Source of the DNA: Oscillospiraceae bacterium
Lineage (GTDB): Bacteria; Bacillota; Clostridia; Oscillospirales; Ruminococcaceae
Reading direction: 5' to 3'
Assembly: GCA_014858325.1 (NCBI GenBank)
Contig: RKCM01000127.1
Span: 1 to 23,517, forward strand
Length of the DNA: 23,517 nucleotides
In this document: positions 7,141 through 13,976 of the stretch, in pieces
How the letters are laid out: every line of letters starts with the position of its first letter
Numbering within the stretch: position 1 is the stretch's first letter
Made by a program: the position numbers and the translations under genes
The notes under the pieces: model-generated
Told to the model about the DNA's origin: nothing
What the model saw: only the letters and a program-made list of their open reading frames with translations
Databases searched by the model: none

Positions 7141-8523
7141 ATGGGGACCATGAGTGGATTTATGCTGTTGACCTTCTGGCTCTGCGCGGGCGTCAATTAC
7201 ATCATGCTGCGGAATATGAGCAAGCGCCAGAAGGGCCTGCTCCTGGGCGTCACCCTGCCCCCGGAGGCGGATGCCCTGCCTGAGGTACAGGCCGTCGTCC
7301 AGAAATTCCGGCGGCAGCTGGGGGTGTGCAGCCTCGTCTGCGCCGTGAGCGCTGTCCCGCTGGCGTTTGTGAGGGATACCAACCTTTTCCTGACGCTCTG
7401 GATGTTCTGGTTTTTCGTGGGGCTGCTGCTGCCCTACCTGCCCTTGTTTGGGGCCAACGCCCGGCTCAAGGCCCTGAAAAAAGCCGCAGCCGGGCAGAAC
7501 GCGCCCACTCGTGTGGTGGACACCGCCGCTTCGGCCTTTGCACTGCCAAAGCCCATGGGCCTGTGGACGCTGCTGCCGCCGCTGGGGCTGAGCCTTGCCC
7601 CCATCGCCCTGCCCGGCCTGCCCCGGGGCGTGGCGCTGGCCTGCGGCATCGACGCGGCCACCCTGCTGCTGCTCTGGGTGCTGGGCCGCACCACCTTCCG
7701 CCGCCGGGAGGATATGGTCACGGCGGACTCGGCCCGAAACCAGACCCTGCTCCGCGTCCGGCGGCTCTATTGGGACCGCTTCTGGCGGCTCAACCTCTGG
7801 GCGCTGGCGGTGCTGAACGGGATGCTGGCCCTCGGCTTCCGCTCGGAGGCCGCCATTTTGGGCGGGACGCTGGGCTTTACCGTCCTGCTGGTGGCGGCGA
7901 CGCTCTGGATGGAGCTCTCCGTCCGCCGGGCGCAGGCCGTGCTGACGGAGACGGCTCCCATCGTGGCCGATGAGGATGACGCCTGGCTGGGCGGCATCTT
8001 CTACTATAACCCCACGGACAAGCGTTTTCTGGTCGCCAAGCGGATAGGCCTTGGTTCCACCGTCAACCTCGGCAGCTGGGCGGGCAAACTCTACTATGCC
8101 TTTGCCGGCCTTGTGCTGGTGGCCTGCCTTGCCATCGGGCCCATCTTCGGCTTGGTGGACAGCATCCCCACCCGGCTGGAAGTGTCCGGCGATGCCCCGG
8201 TGGAACTGGTGGCCTACCACGGCCGGAACGAAAAGTACAGTCTGGATGTGGACCGCATCACCGACGTCCGGCTGCGGGACACCCTGCCCGACGCCGCCCG
8301 CACCTGGGGCGTTGGCATGGACCACTATTTGCAGGGGGATTTCTACGTCATCGGCGACGGCGAAGCGCAGTTCTGCCTGGACCCCACCCAGAAGCTCTTC
8401 CTCCGCGTGGAGACCACCGACCCTGCCGGAGGGACGACCGTCTACTGGTTTACCGGCGAGACGGACGCCAAGACCAAGGCCATGGGCGAGTGGCTGGAAA
8501 GCCGCCTTGTCCCCGCAGAATAA
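7141..8523 (+). CDS. Polytopic membrane protein, DUF5808/DUF1648-like
   Basis: The 460-residue product has about eight hydrophobic segments, near residues 5-22, 60-77, 80-102, 138-158, 162-180, 218-235, 240-258 and 314-336. Between the seventh and eighth lies a motif I associate with DUF5808: WLGGIFYYNPTDKRFLVAKR followed by GLGSTVNLGSWAGK. After the last segment about 120 residues of soluble, PH-like beta sequence follow. GGAGGA lies seven bases upstream of the ATG. It is co-transcribed with the GntR regulator, a pairing common in Firmicutes. The biochemical role is unknown; membrane stress sensing or small-molecule response is only a guess. Family assignment is moderate, membrane topology firm. 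Confidence 0.83.
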   Translation: MGTMSGFMLLTFWLCAGVNYIMLRNMSKRQKGLLLGVTLPPEADALPEVQAVVQKFRRQLGVCSLVCAVSAVPLAFVRDTNLFLTLWMFWFFVGLLLPYLPLFGANARLKALKKAAAGQNAPTRVVDTAASAFALPKPMGLWTLLPPLGLSLAPIALPGLPRGVALACGIDAATLLLLWVLGRTTFRRREDMVTADSARNQTLLRVRRLYWDRFWRLNLWALAVLNGMLALGFRSEAAILGGTLGFTVLLVAATLWMELSVRRAQAVLTETAPIVADEDDAWLGGIFYYNPTDKRFLVAKRIGLGSTVNLGSWAGKLYYAFAGLVLVACLAIGPIFGLVDSIPTRLEVSGDAPVELVAYHGRNEKYSLDVDRITDVRLRDTLPDAARTWGVGMDHYLQGDFYVIGDGEAQFCLDPTQKLFLRVETTDPAGGTTVYWFTGETDAKTKAMGEWLESRLVPAE

Positions 8524-8536
8524 GAGGATCTCTGCT

Positions 8537-8565
8537 TTCCCCCCGCCCCGGCGGGGGGATTTTTG
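8537..8565 (+). terminator. Rho-independent terminator of the GntR operon
   Basis: CCCCCCGC (8539-8546) pairs with GCGGGGGG (8551-8558) around a tight 4-base loop and is followed by ATTTTT, fourteen bases after the stop codon. Confidence 0.78.
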
Positions 8566-8671
8566 CGGTCTGGGTGGGGAAATTTTTGCCGCGAAGGCCC
8601 AAAACGCAACCAAATTGCAAAAAAAAGTTACAATTTTTTTGCGAAAAAGGCCGATATCCCATTGACAGCCT

Positions 8672-8680
8672 TGTTATAAT
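8672..8680 (+). promoter_or_regulatory. Extended -10 promoter for the metallochaperone-like cluster
   Basis: TG-T-TATAAT is an extended -10 element about 100 bases before the start codon, implying a 5' leader of roughly 90 bases. The TTGACA at 8662-8667 is only seven bases away and cannot act as its -35. No Zur-type palindrome is evident to me. Confidence 0.48.
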
Positions 8681-8779
8681 AGGAATGTAAGAATTGAATC
8701 TGTCGGCACTCTGCGCCTTTGTCTGCTGAGAGGGGCGCGGGGGCGGGCGTTTGCACAAAAGAAAGAGGCATTTCAAACT

Positions 8780-9991
8780 ATGACCAAGATCGATATTTTT
8801 TCTGGTTTTCTGGGCGCCGGTAAGACGACCCTGATCAAGAAGCTCATCCGGGAATCCTTTGCGGGCCAGAAGGTGGTGCTGATCGAGAACGAGTTCGGCG
8901 AGATCGGCATCGACGGCGGCTTTTTGAAAGAATCCGGCATCCAGATCAACGAGCTGAACGCAGGCTGCATCTGCTGCTCTCTGGTGGGCGATTTCCGCGC
9001 CGCTTTGCAGCAGGTGGTGGAGCAGTACCACCCGGACCGCATCGTCATTGAGCCCTCGGGCGTGGGCAAGCTGAGCGATGTGACCCGCGCCGTGGAGGGC
9101 GTGGCAGAGCATCTGGACGTCCAGCTCAGCAGCTTTGTCACCGTGGCCGATGTGAACAAGGTGAAGATGTATATGAAGAACTTCGGCGAGTTCTACGACG
9201 ACCAGATCAGCCACGCCAGCTGCATCATTCTGAGCCGCACCCAGAACGCCACCGAGGAAAAGATCGCCGCTGCCGTTGCCATGCTGCGGGAGAAGAACCC
9301 CACGGCGACCATCGTCACCACCCCCTGGGATGCCCTGACCGGCGAGCAGATCCTGAAGGCCATGTCCACCAAGGACGACTTCAAGGCAGAGCTGATCGCC
9401 ATGGCTGCCAAGGCCAACGAGGAGCACGCCCACGAGGACGAAGAGGAAGAGCACGAGCATCATCATGATCACGAGGAGGAGCATGACCACGAGGGCCATT
9501 GCTGCCACCATCATCACGACCATGATGAGGAAGAGGAGCACGACCACGAAGGCCATTGCTGCCACCATCACGATCATGACGAGGAGGAGGAGCACGACCA
9601 CGAAGGCCACTGCTGCCACCACCATCACGACCATGACGAGGAGGAGCACGAGCATCACCACGATGCAGATGGCCACTGCTGCTGCGGCCACCACCATCAC
9701 CACCACGATCACGACGCCGACGAGGTCTTTACCAGCTGGGGCGTCGAGACCGCGAAGAAGTTTACCAAGGCAGACATTGAGCACGCCCTCACCGAGCTGG
9801 ACACCGGCGCTTACGGCATGATCCTCCGCTCCAAGGGCATCGTGGACGGCGGCGCAGACGGCTGGCTGGAGTTCGACTATGTGCCCGGCGAGTGGGAGGT
9901 CCGCTCCCGCGGGGCCGATGTCGGCGGCAAGCTGGTGGTCATCGGCTCCAAGCTGGACGAGAAGGCCATCGCCAACCTGTTCGGCTGCTGA
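8780..9991 (+). CDS. COG0523/CobW-family GTPase with large His/Cys metal-binding loop
   Basis: This 403-residue G3E P-loop GTPase is a probable metal chaperone or insertase. Walker A is GFLGAGKT (9-16), followed by LIENEFGEIGIDG, the family's GCICC metal motif (62-66) and EPSGVGKL (91-98). The G4 position reads LSRTQ (151-155) instead of NKxD, so nucleotide specificity may be unusual. Residues 216-312 are a low-complexity insertion with 42 His and 9 Cys, built from tandem units, separating the GTPase core from a C-terminal CobW domain (about 315-403). COG0523 proteins with His-rich loops are generally linked to zinc, nickel or cobalt handling; zinc is the likeliest here but unproven. It is first in a three-gene cluster after a long leader. 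Confidence 0.93.
   Translation: MTKIDIFSGFLGAGKTTLIKKLIRESFAGQKVVLIENEFGEIGIDGGFLKESGIQINELNAGCICCSLVGDFRAALQQVVEQYHPDRIVIEPSGVGKLSDVTRAVEGVAEHLDVQLSSFVTVADVNKVKMYMKNFGEFYDDQISHASCIILSRTQNATEEKIAAAVAMLREKNPTATIVTTPWDALTGEQILKAMSTKDDFKAELIAMAAKANEEHAHEDEEEEHEHHHDHEEEHDHEGHCCHHHHDHDEEEEHDHEGHCCHHHDHDEEEEHDHEGHCCHHHHDHDEEEHEHHHDADGHCCCGHHHHHHDHDADEVFTSWGVETAKKFTKADIEHALTELDTGAYGMILRSKGIVDGGADGWLEFDYVPGEWEVRSRGADVGGKLVVIGSKLDEKAIANLFGC
9422..9721 (+). repeat. In-frame tandem repeats encoding the His/Cys/acidic loop
   Basis: Three near-identical units of 57, 54 and 54 bases (9482-9538, 9539-9592, 9593-9646) each encode HDHEGHCC followed by His-Asp and Glu runs. A diverged fourth unit (about 9653-9715) encodes HHHDADGHCCC followed by six His. 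All unit lengths are multiples of three, so copy number can change without a frameshift. Confidence 0.87.
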
Positions 9992-10004
9992 TTTGACATT
10001 CTTG

Positions 10005-10047
10005 CCTCTCCCCTTGGGAGAGGTGTCTGCGAAGCAGACGGAGAGGG
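10005..10047. repeat. Two-hairpin repeat related to the element at 3147-3270
   Basis: CCTCTCCC-CTT-GGGAGAGG (10005-10023) is followed one base later by GTCTGC-GAA-GCAGAC (10025-10039) and then GGAGAGGG. The architecture equals the right half of the larger element (an 8-bp stem with 3-base loop, then a 6-bp stem with 3-base loop, then a GGA-rich tail), but the stems differ by paired changes. Confidence 0.65.
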
Positions 10048-10103
10048 CGAGGACGCTTTTCTCTGCTGCGGCTGTAAACCATAGAAGGAGTTAACCATTT
10101 ATT

Positions 10104-11066
10104 ATGGCAAATGAAATCCCCGTCTACCTGTTTGTGGGCTTCCTCGAAAGCGGCAAGACCAAGTTCATTCAGGAGACGTTTGAAGACCCCAATTTCGACT
10201 CCGGCGACAAGACCCTGCTGCTGGTGTGCGAGGAGGGCGAAGAAGAATACAACGAGAAGAAGTTCGCCTTCCCCGGCGTGACCCTGAAGGTGCTGGAGGA
10301 TAAAGCCGAGCTGAACCCCCAGAACCTCGCCAAGATGGCCCAGGAGGCCGATGCAGGCCGGGTGGTCATCGAGTACAACGGCATGTGGCTGCTGCAGGAG
10401 CTGGCCGACAATCTGCCCCAGAACTGGATCGTGTACCAGTGCATCGCCACGGCGGACGGCACCACGGCCCTGACCTATGCCCGCGACAACTCCATGCGCA
10501 GCCTGCTGCTGGATAAGATCGCCCGCAGCGAGCTGATCGTCTTCAACCGGGCCGAGGCCGTCAACAACGACGCCGCCCGGCAGGAGCTGCACAAGCTGGT
10601 GCGGCAGGCCTCCCGCAAGTGCGACATCGCCTACGAGTTTGCCGACGGCAGCGTGGCCTACGACGACATCCCCGACCCGCTCCCCTTCGATCTGGAAGCA
10701 CCCATCGTGGAGATCGGCGACGACGATTTCGGCATCTGGTACATGGACTGCCAGGACGAGCCCCAGAAGTACACGGGCAAGACCGTCCGCTTCCTGGCAC
10801 AGGTCTGCCAGACCAACCGCGCGGGCAAAAACAGCTTTGTGCCCGGCCGCTTTGCCATGACCTGCTGCGTGCAGGACATCCAGTTCGTGGGCTTCCCCTG
10901 CGTCTACGACGGTTACAAGGCCCTGGAACAGCGCGCCTGGGTGAAGGTGACCGCCAAGGTCAACTACAAGTTCCACAACATCTACCGCGGCAAGGGCCCG
11001 GTGCTCACCGCTCTCTCGGTGGAGCCTGCCGAAAAGCCCGCAAACGACGTGGTGACGTTCTCTTAA
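10104..11066 (+). CDS. CobW-like P-loop protein fused to a YcgQ/TIGR03943-like domain
   Basis: The 320-residue protein opens like a COG0523 GTPase: YLFVGFLESGKTKFIQETF, with Walker A at residues 12-19. It lacks the GCxCC metal motif and has NRAE (148-151) at the G4 position. Residues about 205-305 resemble the C-terminal part of the YcgQ/DUF1980 (TIGR03943) family: GKTVRFLAQVCQTN, then PGRFAMTCCVQDIQFVGFPC with the CC pair at 254-255, then WVKVTAKVNY. COG0523 genes often neighbour YcgQ/YcgR genes, so this looks like a fusion of linked partners; no YcgR permease is in the window. AAGGAG at 10085-10090 is 13 bases from the ATG, an unusually long gap. A metal-trafficking role with the preceding gene is inferred. 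Confidence 0.8.
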   Translation: MANEIPVYLFVGFLESGKTKFIQETFEDPNFDSGDKTLLLVCEEGEEEYNEKKFAFPGVTLKVLEDKAELNPQNLAKMAQEADAGRVVIEYNGMWLLQELADNLPQNWIVYQCIATADGTTALTYARDNSMRSLLLDKIARSELIVFNRAEAVNNDAARQELHKLVRQASRKCDIAYEFADGSVAYDDIPDPLPFDLEAPIVEIGDDDFGIWYMDCQDEPQKYTGKTVRFLAQVCQTNRAGKNSFVPGRFAMTCCVQDIQFVGFPCVYDGYKALEQRAWVKVTAKVNYKFHNIYRGKGPVLTALSVEPAEKPANDVVTFS

Positions 11067-11087
11067 AAGGATAACGGGAGGTTCTCT

Positions 11088-11552
11088 ATGAAAGCTTTGT
11101 TCCGCATTCTGGGCACGGCTGCCGCCGTTGCCGCCACCGGCGCTGCCATCGTGGTGCTGGATAAGATCCTGAACGATAAGGCCCCGCTCCATGTGGAGTC
11201 TGTGGAGTTCCCGGAGGAAGCCGAGAACGACCCCGCCGAGGCCGAGAAGACCGCCGAAGCTTACGCCGAGGGCGAAGCCAAAGCTGCCGCTCCCGCCCAG
11301 CCCGAGACCCCGGCCCCGGCGGCTTCCTCCGCGACGCCCGCCGCAGAAGAAACGCCCGCCGAACCTGCGGCCGCTCCGGCTGCACCCACGGAACGCGAGG
11401 AGCCTGCTTTTGACCCGGACGCTCCCAACCCCAATCCTGTGGAGGCCGGCCCCGCCGTCGCTCCGAAAGACGAAAGCGGCAAGTTTGACCCCACCAAGAT
11501 CGCCGACGCCTCCGATTTCGGCGATTGGGAAGAACAGGGGTGTAAGGGGTAA
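11088..11552 (+). CDS. Small N-terminally anchored Ala/Pro/Glu-rich protein
   Basis: I do not recognise a family. The 154-residue product has one hydrophobic N-terminal segment (about residues 5-25, FRILGTAAAVAATGAAIVVL) that could be an uncleaved anchor. A disordered, strongly acidic Ala/Pro/Glu-rich tail ends FDPTKIADASDFGDWEEQ. GGGAGG precedes the ATG by eight bases. The gene lies 21 bases after the P-loop fusion gene and is closed by a strong terminator, so it belongs to the same cluster. The acidic tail could loosely bind metal or simply tether, but nothing in the sequence decides this. Confidence 0.75.
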   Translation: MKALFRILGTAAAVAATGAAIVVLDKILNDKAPLHVESVEFPEEAENDPAEAEKTAEAYAEGEAKAAAPAQPETPAPAASSATPAAEETPAEPAAAPAAPTEREEPAFDPDAPNPNPVEAGPAVAPKDESGKFDPTKIADASDFGDWEEQGCKG

Positions 11553-11580
11553 GGCCCCCGTAAATCATCCTAGCAAACAA

Positions 11581-11617
11581 CAAAACCCGACTGGATGCTT
11601 TGTCCAGCCGGGTTTTG
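11581..11617. terminator. Bidirectional terminator between convergent operons
   Basis: CAAAACCCGACTGG (11581-11594) pairs with CCAGCCGGGTTTTG (11604-11617) at 13 of 14 positions, giving U-rich tails in both directions. It ends three bases before the YoeB stop codon. Confidence 0.87.
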
Positions 11618-11619
11618 TA

Positions 11620-11883
11620 TTATCGCTCATAATGCGTCCAGAGGCTCAAGATTTTGACCGTCTGTTCTTCTTCGCAGACCTGATACACCAGCCGATGCTG
11701 AATGTTCAGCCTGCGGCTGTAAGCGCCCAATAAATCGCCGGTGAGCTTTTCGTAAGGCGGCGGCGTCTGGTATGGGTCCACGCGCAAGATCTCGATCAGT
11801 GCTTTGGCTTTTTCGGTCAAGTGAACGGCGCGGAGCTTGGGGGCATCCTTGGCGGCTGCTTTGGTATACACGATTTTATACAT
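11620..11883 (-). CDS. yoeB: YoeB/Txe-family toxin (ribosome-dependent mRNA interferase)
   Basis: The 87-residue protein is the toxin of a type II module; YoeB family members cleave mRNA in the ribosomal A site. The family pattern is intact: YEKLTGDLLGAYSRRLN, then QHRLVYQV, then ILSLWTHYER at the C-terminus. The catalytic residues corresponding to E. coli Glu46, Arg65 and His83 are Glu45, Arg64 and His84. The start at 11883 is three bases after the antitoxin stop, the usual antitoxin-first operon order. Length matches the family (about 84-90 residues). The motifs are complete, so the toxin is probably active when free. Confidence 0.9.
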   Translation of the reverse strand: MYKIVYTKAAAKDAPKLRAVHLTEKAKALIEILRVDPYQTPPPYEKLTGDLLGAYSRRLNIQHRLVYQVCEEEQTVKILSLWTHYER

Positions 11884-11886
11884 GGC

Positions 11887-12135
11887 TTACCATTCCACTG
11901 CGGCTTCGTCCACGCAGTCCTTCAGCGGTGTGCTCATGCCTTCCATGATCTTCTCCCGCATTCCAGGCATAGAGACAAGATAAAGCGTCTCCATAATGCC
12001 GCTGTAGTCTTCTTCGCTCAGCAGGACGGCGTTGCCCTCTTTGGTGCTGATGTTGAGCGGCTCATTGTAACGAATGGTCTGCTCCACATAGTTGAACGCG
12101 TTTTTGCGGAAATTGGTGATGTTGGTGGTCGTCAT
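11887..12135 (-). CDS. yefM: YefM/Phd-family antitoxin
   Basis: The 82-residue protein has the Phd/YefM N-terminal DNA-binding region (MTTTNITNFRKNAFNYVEQ), then the typical ...EPLNISTKEGNAVLLSEEDY core and a C-terminal tail (SGIMETLYLVSMPGMREKIMEG) that would wrap the toxin. The start at 12135 follows AGGAGG; a longer reading upstream would pass through the promoter. It is co-transcribed with the toxin and expected to autorepress at the short palindromes around the -10 box. Confidence 0.88.
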   Translation of the reverse strand: MTTTNITNFRKNAFNYVEQTIRYNEPLNISTKEGNAVLLSEEDYSGIMETLYLVSMPGMREKIMEGMSTPLKDCVDEAAVEW

Positions 12136-12160
12136 TCGATCCCCTCCTCTTTCTACGTAC

Positions 12161-12189
12161 ATCATAGCGTACGCAATAAAAAATGTCAA
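12161..12189 (-). promoter_or_regulatory. Promoter and probable operator of yefM-yoeB
   Basis: On the minus strand TTGACA (12184-12189) and TATGAT (12161-12166) are spaced by 17 bases. The palindrome GCGTACGC (12167-12174) and a second GTAC core at 12157-12160 flank the -10, consistent with YefM-type autoregulation at GTAC-centred palindromes. Confidence 0.82.
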
Positions 12190-12227
12190 GAGTTTTTGAC
12201 GACCATTCGGCAGATAAAAGCAAAAGA

Positions 12228-12929
12228 TCAGCTCGTCCCTCTCGCAATCTCCGTCAGCTTCTTTTTATCCAGCACCTCCACGCCGCCGCGGTAGAGGCGG
12301 ACCCAGCCTTCCTGCGCGAAGTACTTCAGCAGGCGGCTGACCACCTCGCGGGCGGAGCCCATGTAGCGAGCCATCTGGTCGTGGGTCATGCGCAGGTCGG
12401 TGCCGCCGGTCTTGGCCAGCTCATCGGTGAGGAAGATGGCCAGCCGCCGGTCGGCGCTCATGAACAAAATCTGCTGCATGGTCCACATGGTGTCGGAAAA
12501 GCGCTCGGCCGTCGTCTGGTAGGCAAAGCAGCGGACGTAGACGTTCTGCTGCATCAGGCGGCGGAAGGTGCCTGCCCCGATGCAGTAGGCCTCGGTGTCC
12601 TCCTCGGCGTCGATGTAGAGGTCAAAGTTGACCGAGTCCATGACGCAGGAGGCCGAGAGGATGCAGACCTCGCCCGCAAACAGGCGGTAGAGGGTGATGT
12701 CCCGCCCGTCCTCGGAGAGCAGGTAGGCCCGCAGCTGGCCCGAGCGCAGCAGCAGGATGCCCACGCAGTTTTCCACGGGGCTGTGCACCCGCTCGCCCTT
12801 TTTGTAGGTGACGGGACGGGTGGTGCGGCACAAAAAGTCCTGCTCGTCGGCCGTCAGCTGCTCCCAGAACGGGAAGCCGCAGGCCAGACAATCGGGGCAG
12901 ACCTTGCTTTTTCTGTCCAGTTCCGGCAT
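12228..12929 (-). CDS. Crp/Fnr-family regulator with N-terminal CxxCxxC
   Basis: The 233-residue protein has a cyclic-nucleotide-binding-like beta roll (about 36-120), a dimerisation helix and a C-terminal helix-turn-helix (about 181-202, MTHDQMARYMGSAREVVSRLLKYF). Its N-terminus carries Cys11, Cys14 and Cys17 in VCPDCLACGFPFW, and six more Cys follow (34, 55, 89, 95, 116, 134). Fnr proteins hold an oxygen-labile Fe-S cluster with N-terminal Cys plus one from the beta roll, so this may be a redox sensor. The spacing differs from E. coli Fnr, so cluster ligation is inferred. The start at 12929 is four bases after the reductase stop, indicating co-transcription. A longer upstream reading in this frame overlaps the reductase and is rejected. 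Confidence 0.91.
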   Translation of the reverse strand: MPELDRKSKVCPDCLACGFPFWEQLTADEQDFLCRTTRPVTYKKGERVHSPVENCVGILLLRSGQLRAYLLSEDGRDITLYRLFAGEVCILSASCVMDSVNFDLYIDAEEDTEAYCIGAGTFRRLMQQNVYVRCFAYQTTAERFSDTMWTMQQILFMSADRRLAIFLTDELAKTGGTDLRMTHDQMARYMGSAREVVSRLLKYFAQEGWVRLYRGGVEVLDKKKLTEIARGTS

Positions 12930-12933
12930 GGTA

Positions 12934-13791
12934 TCACCCTTTCCGCAGGGCCTTGGCGGCCTCGCTGCCCGCAAGGGCACCCTCATAGACGGCCTTGGCC
13001 ACCTGCAGCAGGCCCCCGGTGCAGTCGCCCGCCGCGTACAGGCCGGGCAGGGTGGTCTGCATCGTATCGTCCACCACGATGCGGTTTCCGTCCACCTCGG
13101 CCCCCAGCTTGCGGGCCAGCGCGGTGCTGCCCGCCACGCCCAGCGCCACGAAGACGCCGGAGAGGGGCACCTCCTCGCCGCCTGCCAGCTGCACGCCGGA
13201 GAGCCGCTCCTCACCCAGCAGAGCCTCCACCTTTTGGGGTTTGACGGTGACCTCGGCCGGGAACTCCGCCGTCAGCGGCTGGCCGTTGGTCAGCAGGGTG
13301 ACGCTTTTGGCCACGGGCAGCAGAGCCTGGGCCTCGTGCAGGGCATACTCGCCGCTGCCCAGCACGGCCACGTCCTTGCCCCGGTAGAAGAACGCGTCGC
13401 AGGTAGCGCAGTAGCTCACGCCGTGGCCCTCCAGCCCGGCCAGCCCCGGGATGCGGGGTGCGGCCCGGGAGGCCCCGGTGGCCAGAATGACGGCGTCGGC
13501 GGGGAACTCGCCGTCCAGCGTCTCAACGGTCAGCTTGTCGGTGTAGGTCAGGCCCACGGCCTCGGTGGTGACGAACTTTACCCCCACCGCCTTGGCTCCC
13601 GCGATGCCACGGCGCTCCAACTCCGCCCCGGAGATGGGCTCCGAAAAGCCATAATAGTTCTGGATGAGCTCGGCACGGTCCAGCGCGCCGGGGCCCTTGG
13701 TGAGAACGGTGGTGTCCACGCCTGCCCGGGCTGCGTACAGCGCGGCCGATACGCCCGCCGGGCCGGAACCGATGATGACGATGTTTGCCAT
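12934..13791 (-). CDS. Thioredoxin-reductase-like FAD disulfide oxidoreductase
   Basis: The 285-residue flavoprotein has the FAD site VIIGSGPAGVSAALYAAR (GxGxxG at 8-13), the redox-active CATC pair (128-131, SYCATCDAFFYRGK), a second Rossmann motif VLGSGEYALHEA (143-154) and the C-terminal AAGDCTGG (253-260) that closes over FAD. It is shorter than typical TrxB (about 310 residues). It also lacks the basic HRRxxFR-type NADPH motif, reading LTNGQPLTAEF there. It may therefore use another donor, as ferredoxin-dependent clostridial reductases do. It leads a two-gene unit with the Cys-rich Crp/Fnr regulator. No thioredoxin gene is adjacent. GAGAGGA precedes the ATG. Confidence 0.88.
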   Translation of the reverse strand: MANIVIIGSGPAGVSAALYAARAGVDTTVLTKGPGALDRAELIQNYYGFSEPISGAELERRGIAGAKAVGVKFVTTEAVGLTYTDKLTVETLDGEFPADAVILATGASRAAPRIPGLAGLEGHGVSYCATCDAFFYRGKDVAVLGSGEYALHEAQALLPVAKSVTLLTNGQPLTAEFPAEVTVKPQKVEALLGEERLSGVQLAGGEEVPLSGVFVALGVAGSTALARKLGAEVDGNRIVVDDTMQTTLPGLYAAGDCTGGLLQVAKAVYEGALAGSEAAKALRKG

Positions 13792-13879
13792 AGTGTGATC
13801 CTCTCAGTCTCGCAGCGGCTCGTGCGCTTCCCCGGCGGGGAGGTGCAGGCTGCGTCGTTGTTTCTGTGTATCTGTCTCT

Positions 13880-13885
13880 ATTATA
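13880..13885 (-). promoter_or_regulatory. Candidate -10 box for the reductase-Crp operon
   Basis: A perfect TATAAT is present on the minus strand, about 88 bases upstream of the reductase start. No good -35 hexamer is found at 16-18 bases, which could mean activator dependence. No clear Fnr or Crp palindrome is visible. Confidence 0.38.
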
Positions 13886-13935
13886 CACGAAAACTGTGGG
13901 ATTTCCGTGACTCAGTTCCAAAAAGGCGGCGATTG

Positions 13936-13944
13936 TGCTATAAT
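13936..13944 (+). promoter_or_regulatory. Extended -10 promoter of the asparaginase gene
   Basis: TG-C-TATAAT lies 32 bases before the ATG. The -35 position (TTCCAA, 17 bases upstream) is weak, which suits an extended -10 promoter. Confidence 0.55.
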
Positions 13945-13976
13945 GAGCTCATCTGATACGATTTTGGGAGGCCTTT

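Noticed and set aside
6664..8613. 649-residue minus-strand open frame
   Set aside because: It is a shadow of the GntR and membrane-protein genes in GC-rich DNA, with His/Gln/Gly/Arg-rich composition and no domain; both plus-strand genes have good ribosome binding sites and recognisable motifs.
8662..8680. TTGACA and TATAAT as a promoter pair
   Set aside because: They are only seven bases apart, too close for one sigma factor; the TATAAT is better explained as an extended -10 element.
8681..8779. Possible riboswitch in the roughly 90-base leader of the GTPase gene
   Set aside because: Some GC-rich pairing is possible, but I recognise no riboswitch class and no terminator or SD-sequestering switch.
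9482..9646. Regular repeats that could be taken for a CRISPR array
   Set aside because: The units are contiguous, without spacers, and are in-frame coding repeats of the GTPase loop.
8450..9784. 444-residue minus-strand reading frame rich in Val, Leu and Met, resembling a membrane protein
   Set aside because: It is the antisense of the His/Asp/Glu-rich loop; complementary codons of His and Asp/Glu read as Val/Met/Leu. It has no plausible start context and overlaps a certain GTPase gene.
9939..11192. 417-residue minus-strand open frame opposite the P-loop fusion gene
   Set aside because: No start context and no family resemblance; it is antisense of a gene with Walker A and CC motifs.
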